43,736 nucleotides of DNA from Bacteroidota bacterium. GTDB taxonomy: Bacteria > Bacteroidota > Bacteroidia > NS11-12g > UBA9320. Where the stretch lies: positions 1 to 43,736 of the forward strand of contig NVWV01000002.1 of the NCBI GenBank assembly GCA_002746305.1, in the 5' to 3' direction. This document shows positions 26,245 to 33,616 of the stretch, one piece after another; the first letter of the stretch is position 1, and each line of letters starts with the position of its first letter. The translations under genes and the position numbers were made by a program. Below the pieces are notes generated by a model. The model saw nothing but the letters and a program-made list of their open reading frames with translations, made no database searches and had not been told where the DNA came from.

Positions 26245-26835
26245 GTGAGATTTTTTATTGGAGGTATATGTTTGATATTGGCTTGTTGCTATGCACAAGG
26301 TCAAATACCTTATTCTCATGCGTACCTCAACTCTAATTCTGAAACTGCATTCAATCGTCAAGGAATATTTAAAGATAGTACAAAATGGGATGACCCTAAG
26401 AAGGCAACCATTCTGGCTATGGTTTTGCCAGGAGCTGGACAAATGTATAACAAGAAGTATTGGAAAGCCGGCATTGTATATGCGGGTATTGGCGGGCTTA
26501 TATATATGTATAAGTATAATACTGATAGTTTAGTAAAGTATCAGGCTATTTTAACCAGTAAAATTGATGGAGATAGTAATACTGTAGATCTGGCACCTAA
26601 TAGATCAGAACCGTCTATAAAGAGTGATAGAGATTTTCATAGAAGATACAGAGACTTATCGATAGTTGGTTTCGTAGGCCTGTATGCACTTCAGATAATA
26701 GACGCAAATGTGGATGCACATCTTAAAGAGTTTAAGGTAAATAAGGACCTTAGTATGAAAGTTACACCAGAAATTTATTCAACAAACTACGGGTTGGGAC
26801 GATACAATGGATTAACTCTTACACTTAGGTTTTAG
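26245..26835 (+). CDS. DUF5683 membrane protein
   Basis: A 196-residue exported or membrane protein, with GTG start and signal-like MRFFIGGICLILACCYAQGQ. The DUF5683 hallmark, TILAMVLPGAGQMYNKKYWK, starts near residue 55 and leads into a membrane hairpin (GIVYAGIGGLIYMY). A second hydrophobic stretch (IVGFVGLYALQIIDANVDAH) follows. The function is unknown. Its position directly after parAB is conserved in Bacteroidota; there it is often followed by dapB and lepB, which are absent here. Confidence 0.82.
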   Translation: MRFFIGGICLILACCYAQGQIPYSHAYLNSNSETAFNRQGIFKDSTKWDDPKKATILAMVLPGAGQMYNKKYWKAGIVYAGIGGLIYMYKYNTDSLVKYQAILTSKIDGDSNTVDLAPNRSEPSIKSDRDFHRRYRDLSIVGFVGLYALQIIDANVDAHLKEFKVNKDLSMKVTPEIYSTNYGLGRYNGLTLTLRF

Positions 26836-26881
26836 AAACAAACCTATTTCTTACTTTCGCATCATTAAATTATAGAATACA

Positions 26882-27769
26882 ATGCAACATATTTCAGTAA
26901 TCGGATCAGGAACTATGGGAAACGGAATAGCCCATGTATTTGCACAAAATGGATACCATGTGTCACTAATAGACATTAACCAACCAGCACTAGATAAGGC
27001 CTTGGCTACCATAGCCAAGAACTTGGATAGAATGGTTGCTAAAGAACGTATTACAGAAGCAGATAAGACTTTAACTCTTGCAAATATTACAACATATACA
27101 GAGTTAGCAGAAGGCGTAAAATCTGCAGAACTTGTAGTAGAGGCCGCCACAGAAAATAAAGATCTCAAATTCAAGATTTTTAGAGATATGGACGCCAATG
27201 CACCTGAAGGTTGCATCCTAGCATCCAATACTTCATCCATTAGCATTACTGAGCTTGCTGCACAGACTTCCAGACCTGATAAGGTAATCGGAATGCATTT
27301 TATGAATCCAGTACCTGTAATGAAACTTATTGAAGTTATCAATGGGTACAATACCTCAAAAGAGGTTACCGATACTATTGATGAATTAAGTAAGAAGATA
27401 GGGAAGGTTCCTGCAATGGCTAATGACTATCCTGGTTTTATAGCCAATAGAATTCTGATGCCAATGATTAATGAGGCAATTTGGACTCTTCATGAAGGGG
27501 TAGGAGAGGTTACCAACATAGATACGGTAATGAAGTTGGGCATGGCTCACCCTATGGGGCCACTACAATTAGCGGATTTTATCGGATTGGATGTGTGTCT
27601 TGCTATCCTAAATGTACTACACGATGGATTCGGTAATCCAAAGTACGCACCATGTCCATTATTGGTTAATATGGTGAATGCAGGTAAGAAAGGGATTAAG
27701 TCAGGAGAAGGATTCTATTCTTGGACACATGGTACTAAGGAATTAGTAGTGAGTGATAGCTTTAAGTAA
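26882..27769 (+). CDS. 3-hydroxybutyryl-CoA / 3-hydroxyacyl-CoA dehydrogenase
   Basis: A 295-residue NAD-dependent dehydrogenase of fatty-acid or butanoate metabolism, oxidising 3-hydroxyacyl-CoA to 3-oxoacyl-CoA. The Rossmann motif GSGTMGNG lies at 8-15, and ASNTSSISITELA and the catalytic-His segment MHFMNPVPVMKLIEVI are clear; the C-terminal domain has ANRILMPMINEA and GMAHPMGPLQLADFIGLD. Hbd and PaaH are close relatives and cannot be separated here. It is a single-gene transcript, with TACTTTCG at 26852-26859 upstream and a terminator at 27799-27829 downstream. Confidence 0.92.
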   Translation: MQHISVIGSGTMGNGIAHVFAQNGYHVSLIDINQPALDKALATIAKNLDRMVAKERITEADKTLTLANITTYTELAEGVKSAELVVEAATENKDLKFKIFRDMDANAPEGCILASNTSSISITELAAQTSRPDKVIGMHFMNPVPVMKLIEVINGYNTSKEVTDTIDELSKKIGKVPAMANDYPGFIANRILMPMINEAIWTLHEGVGEVTNIDTVMKLGMAHPMGPLQLADFIGLDVCLAILNVLHDGFGNPKYAPCPLLVNMVNAGKKGIKSGEGFYSWTHGTKELVVSDSFK

Positions 27770-27798
27770 GTAGATATTCTTCACGGTTAAAATATTAT

Positions 27799-27829
27799 AA
27801 ACGTCTTCCGAGAGGATGGCGTTTTTTTA
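27799..27829 (+). terminator. Rho-independent terminator of the hydroxyacyl-CoA dehydrogenase gene
   Basis: AACGTCTTCC and GGATGGCGTT form a 10-bp stem with one mismatch and one G-U around a GAGA loop, followed by seven T. Confidence 0.85.
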
Positions 27830-27893
27830 TTTAAAGGATTTTCTATTTTTTAACCAGTAATTAGTTTAGAAACAGGCTTAACTAAGATTAATC

Positions 27894-27930
27894 AAAAAAA
27901 AGCCCCACCGATAATTCGGTGGGGCTTTTA
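27894..27930. terminator. Bidirectional terminator between convergent genes
   Basis: AGCCCCACCG (27901-27910) and CGGTGGGGCT (27917-27926) form a perfect 10-bp stem with a 6-nt loop. Seven A precede it and four T follow, so it serves mainly the minus-strand cold-shock gene and also backs up the plus-strand gene. Confidence 0.9.
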
Positions 27931-27952
27931 ATATCATTTGGAAATCTGAAGA

Positions 27953-28399
27953 TTAAATCTTTTTTACGTTTATGGCATTCAGGCCTTTCATGCCTTTTTC
28001 CAATTCAAAAGAGACTTTATCTCCTTCAGTTACGTCATCTATAAGCCCTTTGTAGTGTACAAAGTAACTCTCGTTTGTTCCTATCTCTTTTATAAATCCG
28101 AAACCTTTGTCTGTATTAAAGAAATCAATTTTACCTTCACGAGTAGCATCCATGTCAAATTCTTCTTGTTTAGGAACACTTGTTACAATGTCCTCTAGTT
28201 CAAACTCAATCTTCTTTTCTGGATCTGGAGGAGTGTCAGAAATGTTGCCATGTTCATCGATATACGCCATCATATTGTCAAGCTTTCCACCTTTGGAGTT
28301 GGCTTTACGTTCTTGGCGTTTTTCGTCTTTCTCTTTCTTTTTCTTCTGACGTTTTTTTTCCTTTTCTTTTTTGGAATAAGTTTCTTGTGATTTAGACAT
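27953..28399 (-). CDS. Cold-shock-domain protein with lysine-rich N-terminal extension
   Basis: A 148-residue nucleic-acid-binding protein. The C-terminal 60 residues are a cold-shock domain with RNP1-like KGFGFIKE and RNP2-like SYFVHYKG. Before it lie an extremely Lys/Arg-rich stretch (about residues 8-45, for example KKRQKKKKEKDEKRQERK) and a 40-residue acidic linker. Classical Csp proteins are about 70 residues, so this is a chimeric form, of a type found in Bacteroidota. It would bind single-stranded RNA or DNA; the target is unknown. Confidence 0.86.
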   Translation of the reverse strand: MSKSQETYSKKEKEKKRQKKKKEKDEKRQERKANSKGGKLDNMMAYIDEHGNISDTPPDPEKKIEFELEDIVTSVPKQEEFDMDATREGKIDFFNTDKGFGFIKEIGTNESYFVHYKGLIDDVTEGDKVSFELEKGMKGLNAINVKKI

Positions 28400-28513
28400 T
28401 AATTGTACTTGTATTGTTGATGTTCGGCCACAAAAATAGTGTATAAAGTGCTATGTTTTGCAGTAAAGCGTGAGTTGTGACCTATAAATTGTATATTTTA
28501 TTTTCAGTAATTA

Positions 28514-28543
28514 TTGAAAGTTTAGTAAAAATGCCTACTTTTG
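28514..28543 (+). promoter_or_regulatory. Bacteroidota-type promoter (TTG, 19 nt, TACTTTTG)
   Basis: TTG at 28514-28516 and a perfect TACTTTTG -7 element at 28536-28543 are separated by 19 nt, the spacing expected of the Bacteroidota primary sigma factor. The GbsR-type gene starts 15 nt downstream. It is the best complete promoter in the window. Confidence 0.6.
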
Positions 28544-28557
28544 ACCCAGATTAAACA

Positions 28558-29055
28558 ATGAATCTAACGGATCAACAACAGAAATTTATACATACCTGGG
28601 GTACATTGGGTACCAATTGGGGTATAAATAAAACTATGGCACAGATTCATGCATTGTTGTTGATTTCAGAGAAGCCACTGAGCACAGAAGGGATGATGGA
28701 GGTATTGCAGATTAGTCGGGGCAATACCAATATGAACGTACGAGCCTTGGTGGAGTGGGGGTTAGCGAGTAAAGAAATGATAAGTGGGGATCGAAAGGAT
28801 TTTTATAGTGCTAAAAAAGATATTTGGGTGATTGCAAGACAGATAGCACAACAGAGAAGAAAGAGAGAACTCGAGCCTGTTATAAATGCACTGAAGGAGT
28901 TAAAGAAAGAAACTCCTAATGATGAACAACATAAAGAGTTATTAGAGCGAGTAAATGATATTGAGGATTTTAGTATTAAGGTAGATAGTATGTTAGAGAA
29001 ATTTGTGAAATCAGATGAGAACTGGTTCTATAAAGTACTGCTAAAACTGGTTTAA
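28558..29055 (+). CDS. GbsR/MarR-family transcriptional regulator
   Basis: A 165-residue winged-helix regulator. The fold is recognised from WGTLGTNWGINKTMAQIHAL, then the winged helix with STEGMMEVLQISRGNTNMNV and RALVEWGLASKE, and a basic C-terminal helix (QRRKRELEPVINALKEL). It resembles the GbsR branch of MarR regulators, several of which respond to osmotic or choline signals; the ligand here is unknown. It is followed by two paralogous membrane-protein genes on the same strand, which it may control. Confidence 0.85.
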   Translation: MNLTDQQQKFIHTWGTLGTNWGINKTMAQIHALLLISEKPLSTEGMMEVLQISRGNTNMNVRALVEWGLASKEMISGDRKDFYSAKKDIWVIARQIAQQRRKRELEPVINALKELKKETPNDEQHKELLERVNDIEDFSIKVDSMLEKFVKSDENWFYKVLLKLV

Positions 29056-29102
29056 CTATTTTTTTGATTTGAAGTTTCAATAAATACTGAAAATATAGAA
29101 AT

Positions 29103-29465
29103 ATGAATAACATAACAGCCTACATAATTTACCTATTCATAGCATCAGTTACCACAGTACTTGTGGGGAAGGACCTGCATAAGAATGGGTACTATTTGAT
29201 ACTTAATTTATTCGACAATGAGAGCTTTACCAAGACTATAAATAGCATTTTACTGACTGGATATTATCTAATAAATTTGGGCTATGCTGCAATAACAATT
29301 CCTTCCTTCCAGCAGATTACAAATATGGAATTGCTCTTAACAGAACTTTCCACTCATATTGGGTCCATTTTTTTAATTCTTGGAGCCCTTCACTTTAACA
29401 ACATTATCGTTCTGAACTTGCTAAGCAAGAGAAAGCAAAAAATAATTCAACTATTCAACAATTAA
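29103..29465 (+). CDS. Small membrane protein, first of a paralogous pair
   Basis: A 120-residue protein with about three hydrophobic segments: IIYLFIASVTTVLVG near the N-terminus, LLTGYYLINLGYAAITI in the middle and IGSIFLILGALHF near the end; the tail is basic (SKRKQKIIQ). No family was recognised. It is clearly related to the next gene: both have TxxTG(Y/F)YLxxLG(Y/F)A in the centre and an LSxxIG...LG...FN stretch late. Only 13 nt separate the two, so they are co-transcribed. It follows a GbsR-type regulator and probably belongs to its operon. Function unknown. Confidence 0.65.
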   Translation: MNNITAYIIYLFIASVTTVLVGKDLHKNGYYLILNLFDNESFTKTINSILLTGYYLINLGYAAITIPSFQQITNMELLLTELSTHIGSIFLILGALHFNNIIVLNLLSKRKQKIIQLFNN

Positions 29466-29478
29466 AAATAAACATATT

Positions 29479-29901
29479 ATGAAAGATTTAATCGTAACAA
29501 CTTACATCGCTTATTTGCCTGTAGCCATTCTGTTAACCTTTGTGGTAGCTAAAGTTTTTTTCAAAAACAGTAAAATTTTCATGTTGGATATCTTTAGTGG
29601 ACGACAAGAAATTGCAATGAGTACAAACAAGCTTTTTGAAACAGGTTTTTATCTACTCAGTTTGGGATTTGCTCTCTTTTATATGAAAGTGCACAAGGGT
29701 GCTTTTAAGGTTAGAGACGAGTTTGGAGGTTTAGTCCTGGAATATACCAAACAAGATATGTTTGAAACATTGAGTTATAAAATTGGTGTAGTCGCTGTAT
29801 TCCTTGGTTTAATGGTCTTCTTCAATTTATACATGCTTTTTAGAGGGAAAAAGAAGACAGCAGAGATCAAGGCTCAAAGAGAAAGAGCTGCCTTAAAGTA
29901 A
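29479..29901 (+). CDS. Small membrane protein, second of a paralogous pair
   Basis: A 140-residue protein with three membrane segments (IAYLPVAILLTFVVAKVFF, FYLLSLGFALFYM, IGVVAVFLGLMVFFNLYMLF) and a basic tail (KKKTAEIKAQRERAALK). It shows the same layout and matching residues as its 29103-29465 neighbour, so the pair arose by tandem duplication and may form a heteromer. It ends before a strong palindromic terminator at 29927-29955. No family was recognised; transport, sensing or scaffolding are all possible. Confidence 0.68.
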   Translation: MKDLIVTTYIAYLPVAILLTFVVAKVFFKNSKIFMLDIFSGRQEIAMSTNKLFETGFYLLSLGFALFYMKVHKGAFKVRDEFGGLVLEYTKQDMFETLSYKIGVVAVFLGLMVFFNLYMLFRGKKKTAEIKAQRERAALK

Positions 29902-29926
29902 TTTGAAATCTCTAAATTAATAATCC

Positions 29927-29955
29927 ACTGAGACGGCCTTGGCCGTCTCAGTTTA
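29927..29955 (+). terminator. Terminator of the GbsR / twin membrane protein unit
   Basis: ACTGAGACGGCC and GGCCGTCTCAGT form a perfect 12-bp inverted repeat with a TT centre, followed by only a short TTT run. Intrinsic termination is likely but a weak T-run leaves doubt. Confidence 0.75.
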
Positions 29956-29973
29956 ACTGAAGTAAATTACAAT

Positions 29974-30423
29974 ATGAAACTGATTAGATATATTAACTAC
30001 ATTGTTCAATGGATATCAATTATCGGACTAGTTGCAGGTTTTCTGATGGCAACAGTATTCGAAGGTTTTTTGGAAGATTATCACCCGGATGATATTGGAG
30101 TTATTGTTGGTTTTGTAGTCTTGATTTATTCGTGGTTCTATCAACTGATATTCTCCTTAGTCAGTGTTCTGTTTTATAGAAAGAAGTCCCTTTTTTTTAA
30201 GCATCTCATATTTTCCTTTCTGTATGCCCTGTTCTATGCGACAGTGCTTTTTTTGATAACTGAAGAGATTATCAATGATACTTTTTTGGGAGACGTGGAT
30301 TCAACAATAGCTTATCTTCTATTATTGCTAAGTCCAAGTTTGGTTTCACTAATTTATTTCTACAAACTAACTTTTACGATTCTAAGCCCATTTAAAATTT
30401 ATAAAGATGAAGACATTCAATAA
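29974..30423 (+). CDS. Four-segment membrane protein of unknown function
   Basis: A 149-residue integral membrane protein with about four hydrophobic segments (WISIIGLVAGFLMATV, IGVIVGFVVLIYSWFYQLI, HLIFSFLYALFYATVLFLI, IAYLLLLLSPSLVSLIYFY) and an acidic tail (YKDEDIQ). Small conserved patches were not recognised. It starts after the terminator at 29927-29955, so it is probably a separate transcript. No function can be given. Confidence 0.6.
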   Translation: MKLIRYINYIVQWISIIGLVAGFLMATVFEGFLEDYHPDDIGVIVGFVVLIYSWFYQLIFSLVSVLFYRKKSLFFKHLIFSFLYALFYATVLFLITEEIINDTFLGDVDSTIAYLLLLLSPSLVSLIYFYKLTFTILSPFKIYKDEDIQ

Positions 30424-30501
30424 ATATATTCTGTACTTTTTATCGGTAGTAACATTTAGAGTTAACGCCATTATTCCACAACAACATAGCGTTTTTGACT
30501 T

Positions 30502-31395
30502 ATGAAGATAATACTAGCAGGGGGATCTGGATTTATAGGCAGGTATATACAAAAAAGGTTTCTTGAGGATGGTCATGTTACCTGTGTTCTTACCCGAAAT
30601 CCAAAGCAAGAGGATGATGTATATTGGGATGGAGAAACTTTGGGAGCCTGGTTATCTGACTTGGATGGTGCTGATGTACTAATTAATTTATCTGGACGAT
30701 CCGTTGATTGCAGATACAATGAGAAGAACAAAAAAGTGATTTATGATTCTCGGTTAAAGTCAACTGCAATACTGGGACTCGCTTTGAGTAATTGTACAAA
30801 TCCTCCTAAAATTTGGCTAAACAGTAGTACTGCAACAATTTATGGCCACTCTGAAGATTGTCCAATGGATGATTACACAGGAAAAATAGGTGCAGGTTTT
30901 TCTGTAGATGTAGCACGTAAATGGGAACGCACATTTTTTACATCATTTGGAGAGGGAATTAGAAAGGTAGCATTACGTACGGCAATTGTATTGGGCAAGG
31001 AAGGAGGTGCCTATGCGTATTTTAAGGGATTAACCAAGGTAGGTCTTGGAGGTTTTCAAGGGAGTGGAAATCAAATGGTTAGCTGGGTTCATGAAGAGGA
31101 TGTCTATGGAATAATTCAATTTATAATAAAGGAAGAAAGTATTGCAGGACCTATTAATGTAACTGCCCCTAATCCAATAACAAATTATAAGTTCATGCAA
31201 GCATTCCGCTCTGTTTTTAAGATGAGTTTTGGTATTCCTATTTTCAAATGGATGCTCATTATTGGAGCGTTTGTATTGAGAACCGAACCTGAACTCTTGC
31301 TTAAAAGTAGATGGGTTATTCCTAAGAGATTATTGAATCTGGGTTTTGAGTTTAAGTATAGTAGTGTAGAGAGTGCAATTCGTAATTTGAAATAA
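30502..31395 (+). CDS. TIGR01777-family NAD(P)-binding epimerase/oxidoreductase
   Basis: A 297-residue extended-SDR-like protein. The dinucleotide motif GGSGFIG is at 7-13, WDGETLGAW and INLSGRSVDCRYNEKNKKV mark the TIGR01777 (YfcH-like) subfamily, and NSSTATIYG, LRTAIVLGKEGGAY and SWVHEEDVYGIIQFI follow. The C-terminal DUF1731-like part contains FKWMLIIGAFVLRTEPELLL. The reaction is not established for the family. It seems to be a single-gene unit. Confidence 0.88.
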   Translation: MKIILAGGSGFIGRYIQKRFLEDGHVTCVLTRNPKQEDDVYWDGETLGAWLSDLDGADVLINLSGRSVDCRYNEKNKKVIYDSRLKSTAILGLALSNCTNPPKIWLNSSTATIYGHSEDCPMDDYTGKIGAGFSVDVARKWERTFFTSFGEGIRKVALRTAIVLGKEGGAYAYFKGLTKVGLGGFQGSGNQMVSWVHEEDVYGIIQFIIKEESIAGPINVTAPNPITNYKFMQAFRSVFKMSFGIPIFKWMLIIGAFVLRTEPELLLKSRWVIPKRLLNLGFEFKYSSVESAIRNLK

Positions 31396-31476
31396 ACTAG
31401 GATAAGTGATAGATATTAATTATCATTTTATCTTCAAAGTGCTATATAAATTACGAAAAGGCACATATTTGTGTCC

Positions 31477-33609
31477 ATGAGAAAAATGCTATTTGGCTTA
31501 TTATTAGTAACTTCATTAATAAGCTTTTCACAAGATAAACTGCTCACAATCAAAGATGCAATTACAGGGTATCATTTATATCCTAAAGGCCTGTATGATG
31601 CACAGTGGCTACCTGGAGGTCAATGGTTCTCGCAATTACAAATTACTGATGGAAAGCGAACAATTGAAGTGCAAGAAATTGCAATTCATTCTGGACGAAC
31701 CATTAGCATAAGTTTAGAAGACATAAATGCTGCATTATCAGAAGATACGTTAAGTAGGCTTCCACATGCTAGCTGGATCTCTCAACGAGAATTTCAGTTT
31801 GTTGTTGGAAGCAAAATATTTGCTTATCACATTGAGGATAAAAAAAGTAGGCTCATTACTTCCAAAGTAAATGAAAGGGTAACTCCTCAATTATTTTCAG
31901 ATGGAACTGGTTATGTGGGTGAGACTCCAAATGGATTGGCATATGAATACAATGGTACAGGTAAAGAAATATCGTCGGATGAACCAGGAATTGTAATTGG
32001 AAAGACTGTACATCGCTCAGAGTTTGGGATTACACATGGTTTGTATCCAAGCCCTAGTAACAGTAAACTGGCCTATTATGAAATGGATGAGAGTATGGTT
32101 ACAGAATATCCATTGTATAAACTAGCTGATACTCCTGCGACCATGAATATGTTGAGATATCCTACGGCAGGGGGGAAGAGTCACCATGTAGTGGTTAAAG
32201 TAAAAAATCTTAAAGGATCTGAAGAAGCTATTACCATAAAGACCACAGGAGATAAGGAGCAGTATTTAACTAATGTAAGTTGGACGCCTGATGAAAAATA
32301 CATATTAATTGCAATTGTAAATAGAGGTCAAAATCATATGTGGCTCAATAAGTATGATGCAAAAACAGGTGAATTCGTAAAAACGCTTTTTGAAGAAACA
32401 AATGATAGATATGTGGAACCCGAACACCATGCCATATTCTTGAAAAATGATTCTTCCCGATTTATATGGTGGAGTGAGCGTGATGGCTATAATCATCTCT
32501 ATTTGTATGATACTGAAGGCACGTTAATAAGACAACTTACAAAAGGTAAATGGATTGTGACTCAGTATCATGGAATGTCAAAAGATGGCTCAAAACTATA
32601 TGTTACTGGGACGAAAGATTCTCCATTGGACAGGCATTTATATTGTGTCGATTTTGAAAATGGGAAAACTAAGAACTTGACGAGAACACCTGGTTATCAT
32701 AATCTTAAGGCAAATGAAGATTGTTCCCTATTCTTAGATGATTACTCTTCTCCAACTGTACCTAAAGAGGTTAGAATGATAGATGGTGATGGTAATTTAA
32801 AGGAGATTTTAATCACAGCTTCAAATCCTTTAAAGGATTATAAGTTAGGTGAAATGGAGATTGGTAAGTTGAAAGGAAAGGGTGGGGATGATCTATATTA
32901 CCGGGTGTTTAAACCTATTGATTTTGACCCCAATAAGAAATATCCTGTGGTTGTTTATCTCTATAATGGTCCTCACCTTCAGTTGGTAACCAACAGGTGG
33001 TTAGGTGGAGCCAACTTATGGTATCAATACATGGCACAAAAGGGATTTGTTGTTTTCAGTATTGATGGAAGAGGGAGTGCAGATCGAGGTTTCGAATTTG
33101 AGAGTACCATCCACAGAAACTGTGGTACAAAAGAGATGGAAGACCAACTCACAGGAGTAGAATGGCTGAAGAAACAGAAATGGGTGGATGCTAATAGACT
33201 TGGAATACATGGCTGGAGTTATGGAGGTTTCATGACTACCAGTATGATGACGCGGAACCCCGGAGTTTTCAAAGCAGGAGTAGCAGGAGGACCAGTAATT
33301 GACTGGACTTTATATGAAATCATGTATACCGAAAGATATATGGATACACCACAAGAGAATCCTGAGGGTTATGCTACTGCAAATCTTAAAAATCATGTAG
33401 AGAATTTAGAAGGTAAACTATTAATGATACATGGAGGATTGGATAATGTGGTGCTCTGGCAACATAGTCTACAGTATCTAGAGACGGCAGTAAGTAAAGG
33501 TGTGCAGCTTGATTACTTTGTTTATCCTAAGCATGAACATAATGTAAGAGGTAAGGATCGCGTTCATTTATATGAGAAGGTTAGTAATTACTTCTTTGAT
33601 AATTTATAA
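31477..33609 (+). CDS. S9 family dipeptidyl peptidase, DPP IV-like
   Basis: A 710-residue exported prolyl-oligopeptidase-family enzyme. After the signal peptide MRKMLFGLLLVTSLISFSQ comes the DPP IV-type beta-propeller (GITHGLYPSPSNSKLAYYEM, TEYPLYKL, NRGQNHMWLNKYDA), then the alpha/beta-hydrolase domain. The triad is Ser581 in GWSYGGFM, Asp656 in HGGLDNVV and His688 in KHEHNV. Length is normal for DPP IV. It would remove Xaa-Pro or similar dipeptides in the periplasm. ATG at 31477 is preferred over GTG at 31471, as a CATATTTG element (31464-31471) precedes it. The next gene follows after 7 nt. Confidence 0.93.
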   Translation: MRKMLFGLLLVTSLISFSQDKLLTIKDAITGYHLYPKGLYDAQWLPGGQWFSQLQITDGKRTIEVQEIAIHSGRTISISLEDINAALSEDTLSRLPHASWISQREFQFVVGSKIFAYHIEDKKSRLITSKVNERVTPQLFSDGTGYVGETPNGLAYEYNGTGKEISSDEPGIVIGKTVHRSEFGITHGLYPSPSNSKLAYYEMDESMVTEYPLYKLADTPATMNMLRYPTAGGKSHHVVVKVKNLKGSEEAITIKTTGDKEQYLTNVSWTPDEKYILIAIVNRGQNHMWLNKYDAKTGEFVKTLFEETNDRYVEPEHHAIFLKNDSSRFIWWSERDGYNHLYLYDTEGTLIRQLTKGKWIVTQYHGMSKDGSKLYVTGTKDSPLDRHLYCVDFENGKTKNLTRTPGYHNLKANEDCSLFLDDYSSPTVPKEVRMIDGDGNLKEILITASNPLKDYKLGEMEIGKLKGKGGDDLYYRVFKPIDFDPNKKYPVVVYLYNGPHLQLVTNRWLGGANLWYQYMAQKGFVVFSIDGRGSADRGFEFESTIHRNCGTKEMEDQLTGVEWLKKQKWVDANRLGIHGWSYGGFMTTSMMTRNPGVFKAGVAGGPVIDWTLYEIMYTERYMDTPQENPEGYATANLKNHVENLEGKLLMIHGGLDNVVLWQHSLQYLETAVSKGVQLDYFVYPKHEHNVRGKDRVHLYEKVSNYFFDNL

Positions 33610-33616
33610 GAACTTA

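Noticed and set aside
26851..27351. 166-codon minus-strand frame over the hydroxyacyl-CoA dehydrogenase gene
   Set aside because: It is a shadow frame. The plus-strand reading shows all dehydrogenase motifs and has promoter and terminator.
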